Under the pieces are notes generated by a model, which worked only from the letters and a program-made list of their open reading frames with translations, was not told the origin of the DNA and did not search any database. The translations under genes were made by a program, and so were the position numbers. From assembly GCA_945870115.1 (NCBI GenBank), contig CAMBRH010000017.1, forward strand, positions 1 through 20,415: 20,415 nucleotides of DNA, written 5' to 3'. Source of the stretch: Chitinophaga pinensis. Its GTDB lineage: Bacteria; Bacteroidota; Bacteroidia; Flavobacteriales_D; Crocinitomicaceae. Positions 1-6,761 of the stretch are shown here, piece by piece. The first letter of the stretch is position 1. Each line of letters begins with the position of its first letter.

Positions 1-18
1 AAATATTAAATATTAATT

Positions 19-26
19 TAACTTTG
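19..26 (+). promoter_or_regulatory. Bacteroidota -7 promoter element for the barrel operon
   Basis: TAACTTTG is an exact fit to the Bacteroidota -7 consensus TAnnTTTG and lies 36 bases before the ATG of the first barrel gene. The matching -33 region would fall at or before the left edge of the window, so the full promoter cannot be judged. Confidence 0.5.
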
Positions 27-27
27 C

Positions 28-45
28 TTGTTTAGAACTAAACAA
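28..45. promoter_or_regulatory. 8-bp dyad at the predicted transcription start
   Basis: TTGTTTAG and CTAAACAA form a perfect 8-bp inverted repeat around a 2-base centre (AA). It starts two bases after the -7 box, so it would overlap the transcription start. It could be a repressor operator or a short hairpin at the 5' end of the mRNA; the sequence does not decide between these. Confidence 0.4.
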
Positions 46-62
46 AAATTAACATAATATAC

Positions 63-746
63 ATGAAACTTTTTTTTGTAGCAATTTCAATTTCAACAAG
101 TATTATTCTATTTTCTCAAAAAGAAGAGTTTAATAAAATTTCTTTAGAAGCAAATATTGGTTTTACAAAACCTGTTTATCCTTTCACTGCTGGCTATTTT
201 ACTAATTTCTTAAGTCCAAGTCACACAAACTTAGGTTTTAGATATGCCTTAAATGACCGTTTTGGTGTAAGAGCAGATTTTGGTTTTGATCATTTCAAAA
301 ATGATGAATTCGGTAAAAATGATTCAAGTATTGTCTTCAAAGCGAACTACTATAGAACAAGTTTAGAAGGAGTAATAAATTTAGGAAATATTATTTTCAA
401 ACAAACACCGATGAATGGCAAATTTGGTTTGCTGCTCCATGGAGGTGGAGGATTTTCTATTTTACATAGTCCACTTACCTTAAAAAATATTGAATGGAAA
501 ACAGATCACTCAGATATAATGATAAATTTTATGATGGGCTTAACAGGACAGTATAAAATATCTGAACGAATTGCAATAAACCTTGATTTTACTTTGGTTT
601 CGCATCTATTTCAGACTTTCACTTTTGATATGTATAATTCTGCAAAAAGAGGTGGTTTTGATGGTGTACTTTTAAATGTGAACACGGGTATATCTTGGTA
701 TATCGGTAAAAACACTAAGCACATTGACTGGAAAACAAAACATTGA
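63..746 (+). CDS. Outer-membrane beta-barrel protein, OmpA-barrel-like, no anchor domain
   Basis: 227 aa. Residues 1-19 look like a Sec signal peptide ending near FSQ. The rest alternates hydrophobic and polar residues with regularly spaced aromatics (NLGFRY, GVRADFGFDHF, GISWYIG), as in small outer-membrane barrels of the OmpA/PF13505 type. It aligns along its whole length with the barrel half of the next gene; shared blocks include GV+D+GFD+F+ND+FG, NYRT+L+G++N+G, and a WYIGK/YYIGK end followed by H-DW. It lacks the TSP3, OmpA and SPOR modules of its partner. The 31-bp gap to the next gene and the single upstream promoter suggest cotranscription. The specific role (pore, scaffold or porin-like) is unknown. 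Confidence 0.75.
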   Translation: MKLFFVAISISTSIILFSQKEEFNKISLEANIGFTKPVYPFTAGYFTNFLSPSHTNLGFRYALNDRFGVRADFGFDHFKNDEFGKNDSSIVFKANYYRTSLEGVINLGNIIFKQTPMNGKFGLLLHGGGGFSILHSPLTLKNIEWKTDHSDIMINFMMGLTGQYKISERIAINLDFTLVSHLFQTFTFDMYNSAKRGGFDGVLLNVNTGISWYIGKNTKHIDWKTKH

Positions 747-777
747 TTTTTGAATATCTCTACAAAACAAATACGAT

Positions 778-2268
778 ATGAAAATATTACTTACAATAAT
801 CTCATTTTTTTTAATTTTCAATTCTTTCTCTCAAGGGAAAGCAAATAATAAATTATCCGCTGATTTAAATATAGGGTCAACCAATCCATTTTCAAATTTA
901 TCTAAAAATTACTACGCTAATTATGTTGGTTTTTTACATGTTGATTTAGGTGCTCGTTATATGTTTCTTGAGAAAATTGGAGTGAAATTAGACCTTGGAT
1001 TTGATCGTTTTCAAAATGATAAATTTGGTGTTTACAAAGAAAGTTTGCCATTTAGCTCAATGAATTATAGAACAAATTTACAAGGGATTTTAAATATTGG
1101 TAAAATTTTACGTTATAGTGATTGGTCAAAAAAAATTGGATTAATTGCACATGGTGGATTTGGGGTTTCCATAATTAAAGGAGATAGTGCAACAGTTTCC
1201 TTAAACAAATCTTCTTTAACAGATAATTCTTTTAATTTAATTGCAGGACTTTCACCTCAATTTAAATTAACAGATAAAATTGCGCTAAATTTAGACTTAT
1301 CTTTTATTACAAACATTAATCAAAATTATAATTTTGATTTTAAAAACAAGTCAAACAACCGATATGGTATGATCGCAAATGTTTCTGTTGGAATGCATTA
1401 TTATATAGGAAAACATAAAACTCATTATGATTGGAACTTTAAGAAAAAAGTAATAGATGAACCTAAAGATATTATAGTTCCTGAAATTGTAAAACCAATT
1501 GCTGCTGACATGGATAAGGATGGAGTTGTTGACTCGTTAGATGTTTGTCCAGAAGAATTTGGTTTAGCTGATTTTGAAGGTTGTCCTAAGCCTGAAATGA
1601 CTTTTGATTGCGACATGAGCGGTTACCCAGTTTTTACTTTTAAAGGTGCTAGAAGCGAAATCTTAGAATCTTACAAACCATATTTAGATTCAATTGCATT
1701 TTGCCTTGGTCAAGATAAACTTAAAAAATTAGTTATCTATGGACATACGGATAAATTTGGGGATTCAGTTTACACAACTGAACTTTCTTTATCAAGAGCA
1801 AATATGATCAAAAAAGAATTAGTTTTGAGAGGCATTAGCAATGATAGAATCTTTACGGTTGGGGAAGGAACAAAAAAAGCTTTAATTTCCGAAGCAGAAT
1901 TTTCGAAAATAAAGCACAATAGGATAGCTTATTTCAAAACAATTTCTAACAATCAATTTGATATTCAAGTCCTTGAAACAGGTGAGTATCTTCAAGGATT
2001 ATTCTATACCATTCAAATTGGAGCATTCAAGAAAGTTATTAAAAATAATAAATTTAAAAAATATGGTCAAGTTTTGGTTGCAAAATCAACTGACGGCTAT
2101 ACTAAATATAGTATTGATATTTTTACCAACTATGAAGATGCAAATAATGTGTTAAAACTTTTGAAGAAAAATAGTTTATTCAATGATGCATTTATTGCTT
2201 CCTATTTCTTAGGAGAACGAATCCCTATTAAAAAGGCACAAGAATTATTACTTTTAGAAGATAAATAA
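778..2268 (+). CDS. OmpA-family outer-membrane protein with TSP3 repeat and C-terminal SPOR domain
   Basis: 496 aa. In order: signal peptide (about 1-19, ending FSQ), beta-barrel (about 25-212, paralogous to the preceding gene), a calcium-type TSP3 repeat (244-270, DMDKDGVVDSLDVCP), an OmpA_C peptidoglycan-binding domain (about 287-387), and a SPOR-like domain (about 405-480, starting FYTIQIGAF). The OmpA domain keeps the two residues that normally bind diaminopimelate: Asp325 in GHTD and Arg340 in LSLSRA. SPOR domains bind denuded glycan strands, so the protein has two different predicted murein contacts. It probably ties the outer membrane to the cell wall. The domain order is read directly from the sequence; the binding roles come from family knowledge. 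It ends at a strong bidirectional terminator. Confidence 0.85.
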   Translation: MKILLTIISFFLIFNSFSQGKANNKLSADLNIGSTNPFSNLSKNYYANYVGFLHVDLGARYMFLEKIGVKLDLGFDRFQNDKFGVYKESLPFSSMNYRTNLQGILNIGKILRYSDWSKKIGLIAHGGFGVSIIKGDSATVSLNKSSLTDNSFNLIAGLSPQFKLTDKIALNLDLSFITNINQNYNFDFKNKSNNRYGMIANVSVGMHYYIGKHKTHYDWNFKKKVIDEPKDIIVPEIVKPIAADMDKDGVVDSLDVCPEEFGLADFEGCPKPEMTFDCDMSGYPVFTFKGARSEILESYKPYLDSIAFCLGQDKLKKLVIYGHTDKFGDSVYTTELSLSRANMIKKELVLRGISNDRIFTVGEGTKKALISEAEFSKIKHNRIAYFKTISNNQFDIQVLETGEYLQGLFYTIQIGAFKKVIKNNKFKKYGQVLVAKSTDGYTKYSIDIFTNYEDANNVLKLLKKNSLFNDAFIASYFLGERIPIKKAQELLLLEDK

Positions 2269-2272
2269 CATA

Positions 2273-2308
2273 AATAAAGGCAAGAGAATATAAAACCTTG
2301 CCTTTATT
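2273..2308. terminator. Bidirectional intrinsic terminator
   Basis: AATAAAGGCAAG and CTTGCCTTTATT form a perfect 12-bp stem with a 12-base loop, with A/T-rich flanks on both sides. It sits between two convergent genes, and its right arm overlaps the stop codon of the minus-strand gene at 2307. It can serve both directions. Confidence 0.75.
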
Positions 2309-2681
2309 AATTCTGACTATAAATTCTTTCAATCAAAAGTGCTATAATTCTTTTATTGATTTCTTTCTTATTTGCGGTATAAAAATGAATTTCCTCTAAG
2401 GTAAAAAAGCCGATAATCATTCCCAAATAAAATTGCTTCAGTTGAATTGAGGTCTTCAGAATTTGCGCTATTTTTAGTAGCTTTAAATCTGAATTCAAGT
2501 TTTTTAAGTTCACCTTGTTATCAAAACAAAAACTTTCAAAAGTCTCTAATATTATTTCATTCTGAAACTTTAAAATCGGCCTTAATGTTTCACTTTGAAA
2601 ATATTCAATTGTTAAACTAGTTGAAGTTTCAATTTCAATTATCGGTAAAATACTTTTGATTAATTTAGATCTCTCTTCCAT
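2307..2681 (-). CDS. Small conserved helical protein of unknown function
   Basis: 124 aa with no signal peptide. It is predicted mostly alpha-helical, and the central stretch ETLRPILKFQNEIILETF is the most family-like part, with GMIIGFFTLEE later. I recall similar short proteins as common in Bacteroidota, sometimes carrying a doubtful 'glyoxalase' name; no VOC motif is visible here, so I do not use that name. It lies 56 bp after the NlpC/P60 gene on the same strand, with a likely terminator in between, and ends in the shared bidirectional terminator. Function unknown. Confidence 0.65.
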   Translation of the reverse strand: MEERSKLIKSILPIIEIETSTSLTIEYFQSETLRPILKFQNEIILETFESFCFDNKVNLKNLNSDLKLLKIAQILKTSIQLKQFYLGMIIGFFTLEEIHFYTANKKEINKRIIALLIERIYSQN

Positions 2682-2698
2682 TTGCTAGACTTTTAAAA

Positions 2699-2727
2699 TC
2701 AAACAAACTACTTTACTTTTTGTTTGA
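2699..2727 (-). terminator. Likely intrinsic terminator of the NlpC/P60 gene
   Basis: TCAAACAAA and TTTGTTTGA form a perfect 9-bp stem with an 11-base loop, placed 10 bases after the NlpC/P60 stop codon. On the minus strand the stem is followed by TTTTAAAAG, a short U-tract. The stem is AT-rich, so it may be leaky. Confidence 0.5.
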
Positions 2728-2737
2728 AAGAGAAATT

Positions 2738-3358
2738 TTACTTTGGAGTGACATTTAAAATTTCATTTTTAATTTCTTCTGTTACTCCGTAATCCAACCG
2801 TTTTGTCATCACATAACGTGGAATAAAATAACGACTCGTTTTGAAATTATCAACAACAACACCTCTTGATGTTGAAGAATGAATAAATTTAATCGCGTCT
2901 GGTGTAACGTCTATAACCATAGCAACGTGCCCAATTCTTGAAGATTTGGTACTACTCCCTTTAAAATACATCAAATCTCCTGGTCGAATATCTGACAACT
3001 TAACTGTCTTTCCAAACTCAGCCATTCCATAACTAGAATGCACTAAACTTACTCCAAAATTTCCAAAAATGTAAGAAATAAAACCTGAACAATCAAATCC
3101 TGAAGGAGTTGTACCAGAATACCTGTAAGGAGTTCCTAAAAATTTCTTAGCATAAGAAATCAATTCATCCACTTGTTGACTATTTTTATAGGGAACAAAT
3201 GTAGTTTTTAGTGAGTCTATAGTTATAGAATCTTTCGAAATTGTTGCAGACAAATTCACATTTTTAAGCGAATCGGCTTTTACTTGAGTATAAGAATTAC
3301 CCCAAATAAAAAGTAGCAAAGCACTAAAAATTATCTTATATTTGTATGAATTTAACAT
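2738..3358 (-). CDS. NlpC/P60-family peptidoglycan endopeptidase (C40)
   Basis: 206 aa. An N-terminal signal peptide (about 1-28, a hydrophobic run IIFSALLLFIWG) sends it to the periplasm or envelope. Residues 60-187 form a complete NlpC/P60 domain with the catalytic triad visible: Cys90 in FDCSGF, His144 in IGHVAMV and His160 in FIHSST. Entry motif GTPYRYSGTTPSGFDCSG and PGDLMYF are typical. Enzymes of this family cut the gamma-D-Glu-diaminopimelate bond or related stem-peptide bonds in murein. The gene is divergent from the MerR-type regulator with only 47 bp between start codons, so the two may share control. Its -7 box lies only 7 bases from the ATG, implying a very short or absent leader. 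Confidence 0.88.
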   Translation of the reverse strand: MLNSYKYKIIFSALLLFIWGNSYTQVKADSLKNVNLSATISKDSITIDSLKTTFVPYKNSQQVDELISYAKKFLGTPYRYSGTTPSGFDCSGFISYIFGNFGVSLVHSSYGMAEFGKTVKLSDIRPGDLMYFKGSSTKSSRIGHVAMVIDVTPDAIKFIHSSTSRGVVVDNFKTSRYFIPRYVMTKRLDYGVTEEIKNEILNVTPK

Positions 3359-3365
3359 TGCGTTG

Positions 3366-3373
3366 CAAAAATA
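3366..3373 (-). promoter_or_regulatory. -7 promoter element for the NlpC/P60 gene
   Basis: On the minus strand this reads TATTTTTG, an exact TAnnTTTG match, ending 7 bases before the ATG at 3358. If used, transcription would begin within a few bases of the start codon. I see no clear -33 TTG at the right distance. Confidence 0.35.
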
Positions 3374-3405
3374 GTATTAATTTCACGAAATAAAAAACTG
3401 AAGTT

Positions 3406-3765
3406 TTGACCGAATTAGAAATAAAAAGCTTAAAAAAACTATATTATTCCATTGGTGAAGTAGCAAACTTTTTTAATGTAAACACTTCATTAATAAGGTT
3501 TTGGGAAAAAGAATTCAACTTTGAAGCCTCAAAAAAAACACAAAAAGGAAATCGACTTTACTCTATAAAAGATATTGAAAATTTTAACAAGATTTATCAT
3601 TTGGTGAAAAAAGATGGTTTTACGCTTGAAGGAGCAAAAAAATCTTTAAAATCAAAAATCGACGTTGTTCTAAAAGATGACAGTGATAAATTAAATAAAC
3701 AAGAACTTATTTTAAAACTTGAACAAATTAAAAAAAACTTACTTGATTTGAAAAAATCAAATTAG
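3406..3765 (+). CDS. MerR-family transcriptional regulator (DNA-binding domain only)
   Basis: 119 aa. Residues 13-80 match the MerR winged helix-turn-helix: YSIGEVANFFNVNTSLIRFW, then the wing GNRLYSIKDIE, then LVKKDGFTLEGAKKSL. Residues 90-117 are charged and helical, probably a dimerising coiled coil; there is no effector-binding domain and no cysteine, so metal or ligand sensing is not indicated. The start is TTG: a stop codon lies in frame at 3391 and no ATG or GTG occurs between, while the first ATG after it would be too late. The gene is divergent from the NlpC/P60 gene. Its stop overlaps the aroB stop by 4 bp, so no terminator separates them. Targets unknown. Confidence 0.85.
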   Translation: MTELEIKSLKKLYYSIGEVANFFNVNTSLIRFWEKEFNFEASKKTQKGNRLYSIKDIENFNKIYHLVKKDGFTLEGAKKSLKSKIDVVLKDDSDKLNKQELILKLEQIKKNLLDLKKSN

Positions 3766-4823
3766 CTTAAAACCTCACTTAAAACTTCGATAATTTCTTC
3801 CCGGTTAATTTCTTGATCAAATTCACACTTTCCTATTTCTGTTAATAAAACGCATAGAATTTTATTTTCTTGATTTTTTTTATCTTGCTGCATTAAAGAA
3901 ATGATGGCATCATAATCTCCTTCTTGGATCGAAATAAGATTAAATTCACTTTCAATTATTTCATGGATATAATTATAAATTGCAATGTCAATTTTACCTT
4001 TTAAATATGATAAATAAGTCTCACACAGTATCCCAAGTGCAACAGCATGACCATGTTTTAATTGTTGTTCTGTCTCAAGAAAAAATCCTTCTATAGCATG
4101 ACCAAAAGTATGTCCAAAATTTAATTTTTTACGCTCATTTTTTTCATTTGGGTCAGCTAATACAATTTCATTTTTAAGAGAAACTGAATCGTAAATTAAA
4201 TCCAAATTAATTTTATCTTTTGAAAGAGAAACCAATTTTTCCCAGTGATTCTTATCTTTAATTAAACCATGCTTTAGCATCTCAGCGAAACCATTTTGAA
4301 TTTCTTCTTTTGGTAATGTTTGTAAAAAAGATTCATCAATAAAAATCGCTTTTGGATTGGAAAAAACTCCCAATTGATTTTTGTAACTTCCTAAATCTAT
4401 TCCAGTTTTACCTCCGATTGATGCATCAACCATTGCTAAAAGCGAAGTCGGAATATTAATAAAATCAATTCCTCGTTTATAAATCGACGCAATAAATCCC
4501 CCCATATCTGTAACAACTCCACCACCAAGATTGATTATCAAGTCTTTTCGTGAAACTTTATACTCTGACAAAGCCTCCCAAACTTGAAAACAAACTTCCA
4601 TGACTTTATTTTCTTCCCCTTCAGGCAAAAGCATAACTTCAGCATCAGCTAATTCTGGATAATTTGTAATCAAATATTCCAAACAATATTCGTGTGTATT
4701 TTCATCAACCAAAATAATTATTTTGGAATTCAGGTAATTTTGAGTCAATAAATTTTGAAAATTTGAATCTAAAAGTGGTCCAAATTCAATGGAATAATCT
4801 TTTGCTTTGATGATTTTGTTCAT
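3762..4823 (-). CDS. aroB: 3-dehydroquinate synthase
   Basis: 353 aa, normal length for AroB. It converts DAHP to 3-dehydroquinate, step two of the shikimate pathway, in the cytoplasm, using NAD+ and a divalent metal. Seen in the sequence: the NAD-binding glycine motif NLGGGVVTDMGGF (98-110), the IPTSLLAMVDASIGGKTGID block (124-143), and metal ligands Glu181 (GFAEMLKHG), His238 (FGHTFGHAIE) and His257 (KHGHAVALG). No other aromatic-pathway gene is adjacent. It is divergent from proline dehydrogenase across 121 bp and convergent with the MerR-type gene. Confidence 0.96.
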   Translation of the reverse strand: MNKIIKAKDYSIEFGPLLDSNFQNLLTQNYLNSKIIILVDENTHEYCLEYLITNYPELADAEVMLLPEGEENKVMEVCFQVWEALSEYKVSRKDLIINLGGGVVTDMGGFIASIYKRGIDFINIPTSLLAMVDASIGGKTGIDLGSYKNQLGVFSNPKAIFIDESFLQTLPKEEIQNGFAEMLKHGLIKDKNHWEKLVSLSKDKINLDLIYDSVSLKNEIVLADPNEKNERKKLNFGHTFGHAIEGFFLETEQQLKHGHAVALGILCETYLSYLKGKIDIAIYNYIHEIIESEFNLISIQEGDYDAIISLMQQDKKNQENKILCVLLTEIGKCEFDQEINREEIIEVLSEVLS

Positions 4824-4830
4824 AATGATT

Positions 4831-4838
4831 CAAAATTA
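4831..4838 (-). promoter_or_regulatory. -7 promoter element for aroB
   Basis: Minus-strand TAATTTTG fits TAnnTTTG exactly and ends 7 bases before the aroB ATG, the same unusual short spacing as at the NlpC/P60 gene. No good -33 TTG is visible at 17-23 bases. Confidence 0.35.
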
Positions 4839-4892
4839 CTATTTATTTAACAACTAAATTTAAAAAAACACCTGTTTTTAAAAAAATGAAAT

Positions 4893-4900
4893 TAATTTTG
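4893..4900 (+). promoter_or_regulatory. -7 promoter element for proline dehydrogenase
   Basis: TAATTTTG fits TAnnTTTG exactly, 44 bases before the ATG at 4945. A weak -33 candidate (CTG at 4872-4874) lies 18 bases upstream. Confidence 0.45.
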
Positions 4901-4944
4901 TCTTAGTCAAAAAATTAATTTATTAAAAAAATAGTCCTTAAGAA

Positions 4945-6114
4945 ATGATTTCATTTGAAAATACAGAGGTTGCATTTAAAAGTAAGACAAATCGTGATTT
5001 AAATAAAGCATATTGGTTATTTAAAATTATAGCAAGTCCAACTTTTGTAAAAATTGGAAAAATTGCAACAAATTTTGCCTTGAAAATTCACTTGCCAATA
5101 AAAGGAATCATAAAAAAAACAATTTTCAGTCAATTTTGTGGCGGTGAAACAATTGAAGATTGTGAACAAGCAATTAAAAATCTAGGATCATTCGGAATCG
5201 GTACAATTTTAGATTATTCTGTTGAAGGGAAAACTTCCTCTGAAGATTTTGAAAAAACCACTTTAGAAATTATCGACACTATAAAAAGAGCCAAAGAATC
5301 AAAAACGATTCCTTTTGCAGTTTTTAAAGTTACCGGAATTGCGCGTTTTGATATTCTTGAAAAGGCAAATACAAATGAAGATTCGCTTTCAGAAATTGAT
5401 AAAATTGAATTAAATGGAATTAAATCCCGAGTTGAGCGCATCTGTCAAAGTGGATTTGACTCAAATATTCCCGTTTTCATTGATGCTGAAGAAACCTGGA
5501 TTCAAGACATTATTGACCATATTTCAGAAGAAATGATGTTGAAGTTTAATAAAGAAAAAGCAATAATTTTCAACACTTTACAAATGTATCGTCATGACAG
5601 AATTGATTTTCTTGAAAAAGCGATAGTTCGAGCAAAAAATCAGCATTTTCACTACGGAATTAAACTTGTACGTGGAGCTTACATGGAAAAAGAACGAGCC
5701 AGAGCTGAAGCAAAAGGATATTTATCTCCGATTCAAAAAGATAAATTATCCTCAGATTTAGATTACAATAAAGCTTTGGAAATAATTGTTAAAAACATTG
5801 ATATTTTGGCACTATGTGCTGGAACTCACAATGAAGAAAGTTCGCTTTATTTGACAAAACTATTGCAAGAAAATAACATCGAAGAAAACGATCAACGCAT
5901 TTATTTTGCACAACTTTTAGGAATGAGCGATCACATTTCTTTCAATTTAGCAAATGCTCGATTTAATGTCGCTAAATATGTTCCTTATGGTCCAATTACG
6001 GAAGTGATGCCTTATTTATTAAGAAGAGCAGATGAAAACACTTCAGTTGCTGGTCAAACAGGACGAGAATTGTCCTTGATTTTAAAAGAAAAGGAAAGAA
6101 GGAAAAGCAATTAA
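4945..6114 (+). CDS. Proline dehydrogenase, stand-alone (PRODH)
   Basis: 389 aa. FAD-dependent oxidation of L-proline to delta-1-pyrroline-5-carboxylate, passing electrons to the quinone pool; usually membrane-associated. Diagnostic stretches of the TIM-barrel PRODH family are present: FIDAEET (178-184), NTLQMYR (210-216), KLVRGAYMEKER (240-251), GTHNEES (293-299), and the substrate-binding C-terminal block YVPYGPITEVMPYLLRRADE (345-364) with the paired arginines 360-361 and Glu364. Length shows it is the monofunctional enzyme, not the PutA fusion; no P5C dehydrogenase gene is in the window. A weak hairpin with a T-run follows the stop. Confidence 0.93.
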   Translation: MISFENTEVAFKSKTNRDLNKAYWLFKIIASPTFVKIGKIATNFALKIHLPIKGIIKKTIFSQFCGGETIEDCEQAIKNLGSFGIGTILDYSVEGKTSSEDFEKTTLEIIDTIKRAKESKTIPFAVFKVTGIARFDILEKANTNEDSLSEIDKIELNGIKSRVERICQSGFDSNIPVFIDAEETWIQDIIDHISEEMMLKFNKEKAIIFNTLQMYRHDRIDFLEKAIVRAKNQHFHYGIKLVRGAYMEKERARAEAKGYLSPIQKDKLSSDLDYNKALEIIVKNIDILALCAGTHNEESSLYLTKLLQENNIEENDQRIYFAQLLGMSDHISFNLANARFNVAKYVPYGPITEVMPYLLRRADENTSVAGQTGRELSLILKEKERRKSN

Positions 6115-6115
6115 A

Positions 6116-6135
6116 TCGATTTATCGACTTTTTTT
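6116..6135 (+). terminator. Weak intrinsic terminator after proline dehydrogenase
   Basis: TCGAT-TT-ATCGA can fold as a short 4-5 bp hairpin, followed after one C by seven Ts (6129-6135). It begins one base after the PRODH stop codon. The stem is short, so termination is likely partial. Confidence 0.4.
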
Positions 6136-6151
6136 AATAGAAAAAAATGAC

Positions 6152-6159
6152 TAACTTTG
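6152..6159 (+). promoter_or_regulatory. -7 promoter element for the toxin-antitoxin pair
   Basis: TAACTTTG is an exact TAnnTTTG match, 79 bases before the antitoxin ATG. A 7-bp AT-only dyad (TTAATTT/AAATTAA, 6174-6189) lies just downstream in the leader and could be the autoregulatory site expected for a type II pair, although AT-only dyads arise easily in this DNA. Confidence 0.45.
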
Positions 6160-6238
6160 TATAAAAGGTTCTATTAATTTAGAAATTAAAATATAGATTT
6201 TAACACAAGTACATTTCAAATATTAATTAATTGGTATC

Positions 6239-6445
6239 ATGAAAATAATACTCGACATAAAAGATAGCAAAGCAGATTTCGTAATGGAACTTCTTCGAAG
6301 CTTTTCATTTGTTAAAACTGAAACAATAAGTAATACTAAAGCGAAGTTTTTTAAAGAACTAAAAGAAGCTGTTGAGGAAGTGAAAATGGCCAAACAAGGT
6401 AATATAAAACTAAAAACCGCTGAAGAACTTTTAAATGAACTATAA
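6239..6445 (+). CDS. Antitoxin of a type II toxin-antitoxin pair
   Basis: 68 aa. It is assigned as antitoxin because it is small, lies directly before a RelE/ParE-type toxin and overlaps it by 11 bp. The start MKIILDIKDSKADFVMELL and the end KLKTAEELLNEL resemble a class of short antitoxins I recall next to this toxin family in Bacteroidota. The C-terminal half is charged and helical (about 35-68), suitable for wrapping the toxin. No classical ribbon-helix-helix or HTH motif is obvious, so how it binds DNA is unclear. Confidence 0.75.
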   Translation: MKIILDIKDSKADFVMELLRSFSFVKTETISNTKAKFFKELKEAVEEVKMAKQGNIKLKTAEELLNEL

Positions 6446-6758
6446 TATTGAAGTTACTGCTTATTTCAGTAAACAGCTAAAACGATTGGTGAAAAAATTC
6501 CCTTCACTAAAAAAGGAGTTTTCTGATTTGATTATTTTATTGAAAGAAAATCCTGAAATGGGAACAAACCTTGGTAATAATTGTTATAAAATCAGGCTTG
6601 CTATTGCTTCAAAGCAAAAAGGGAAAAGTGGAGGTGCTCGAATAATTACACATATACAAGTAATTGAAACTAAAATCTATCTTCTTTCCATTTATGATAA
6701 ATCTGAACAATCAGATATTAGTGACAAAGAACTAGATATTTGGCTGAAAAATATTTAA
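6435..6758 (+). CDS. RelE/ParE-superfamily toxin
   Basis: 107 aa, typical RelE/ParE length. Motifs typical of this subgroup are clear: the start VTAYFSKQLKRLVKKFPSLK (7-26), the basic patch YKIRLAIASKQKGKSGGARI (51-70), and the C-terminal YLLSIYDKSEQSDIS (82-96). RelE members cleave ribosome-bound mRNA while ParE members poison gyrase; the motifs do not decide which applies. The start codon sits 11 bp inside the antitoxin gene, consistent with translational coupling. It ends 3 bp from the convergent priA stop, with no terminator between. The frame is intact, so the module is probably functional. Confidence 0.88.
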   Translation: MNYNIEVTAYFSKQLKRLVKKFPSLKKEFSDLIILLKENPEMGTNLGNNCYKIRLAIASKQKGKSGGARIITHIQVIETKIYLLSIYDKSEQSDISDKELDIWLKNI

Positions 6759-6761
6759 AAA

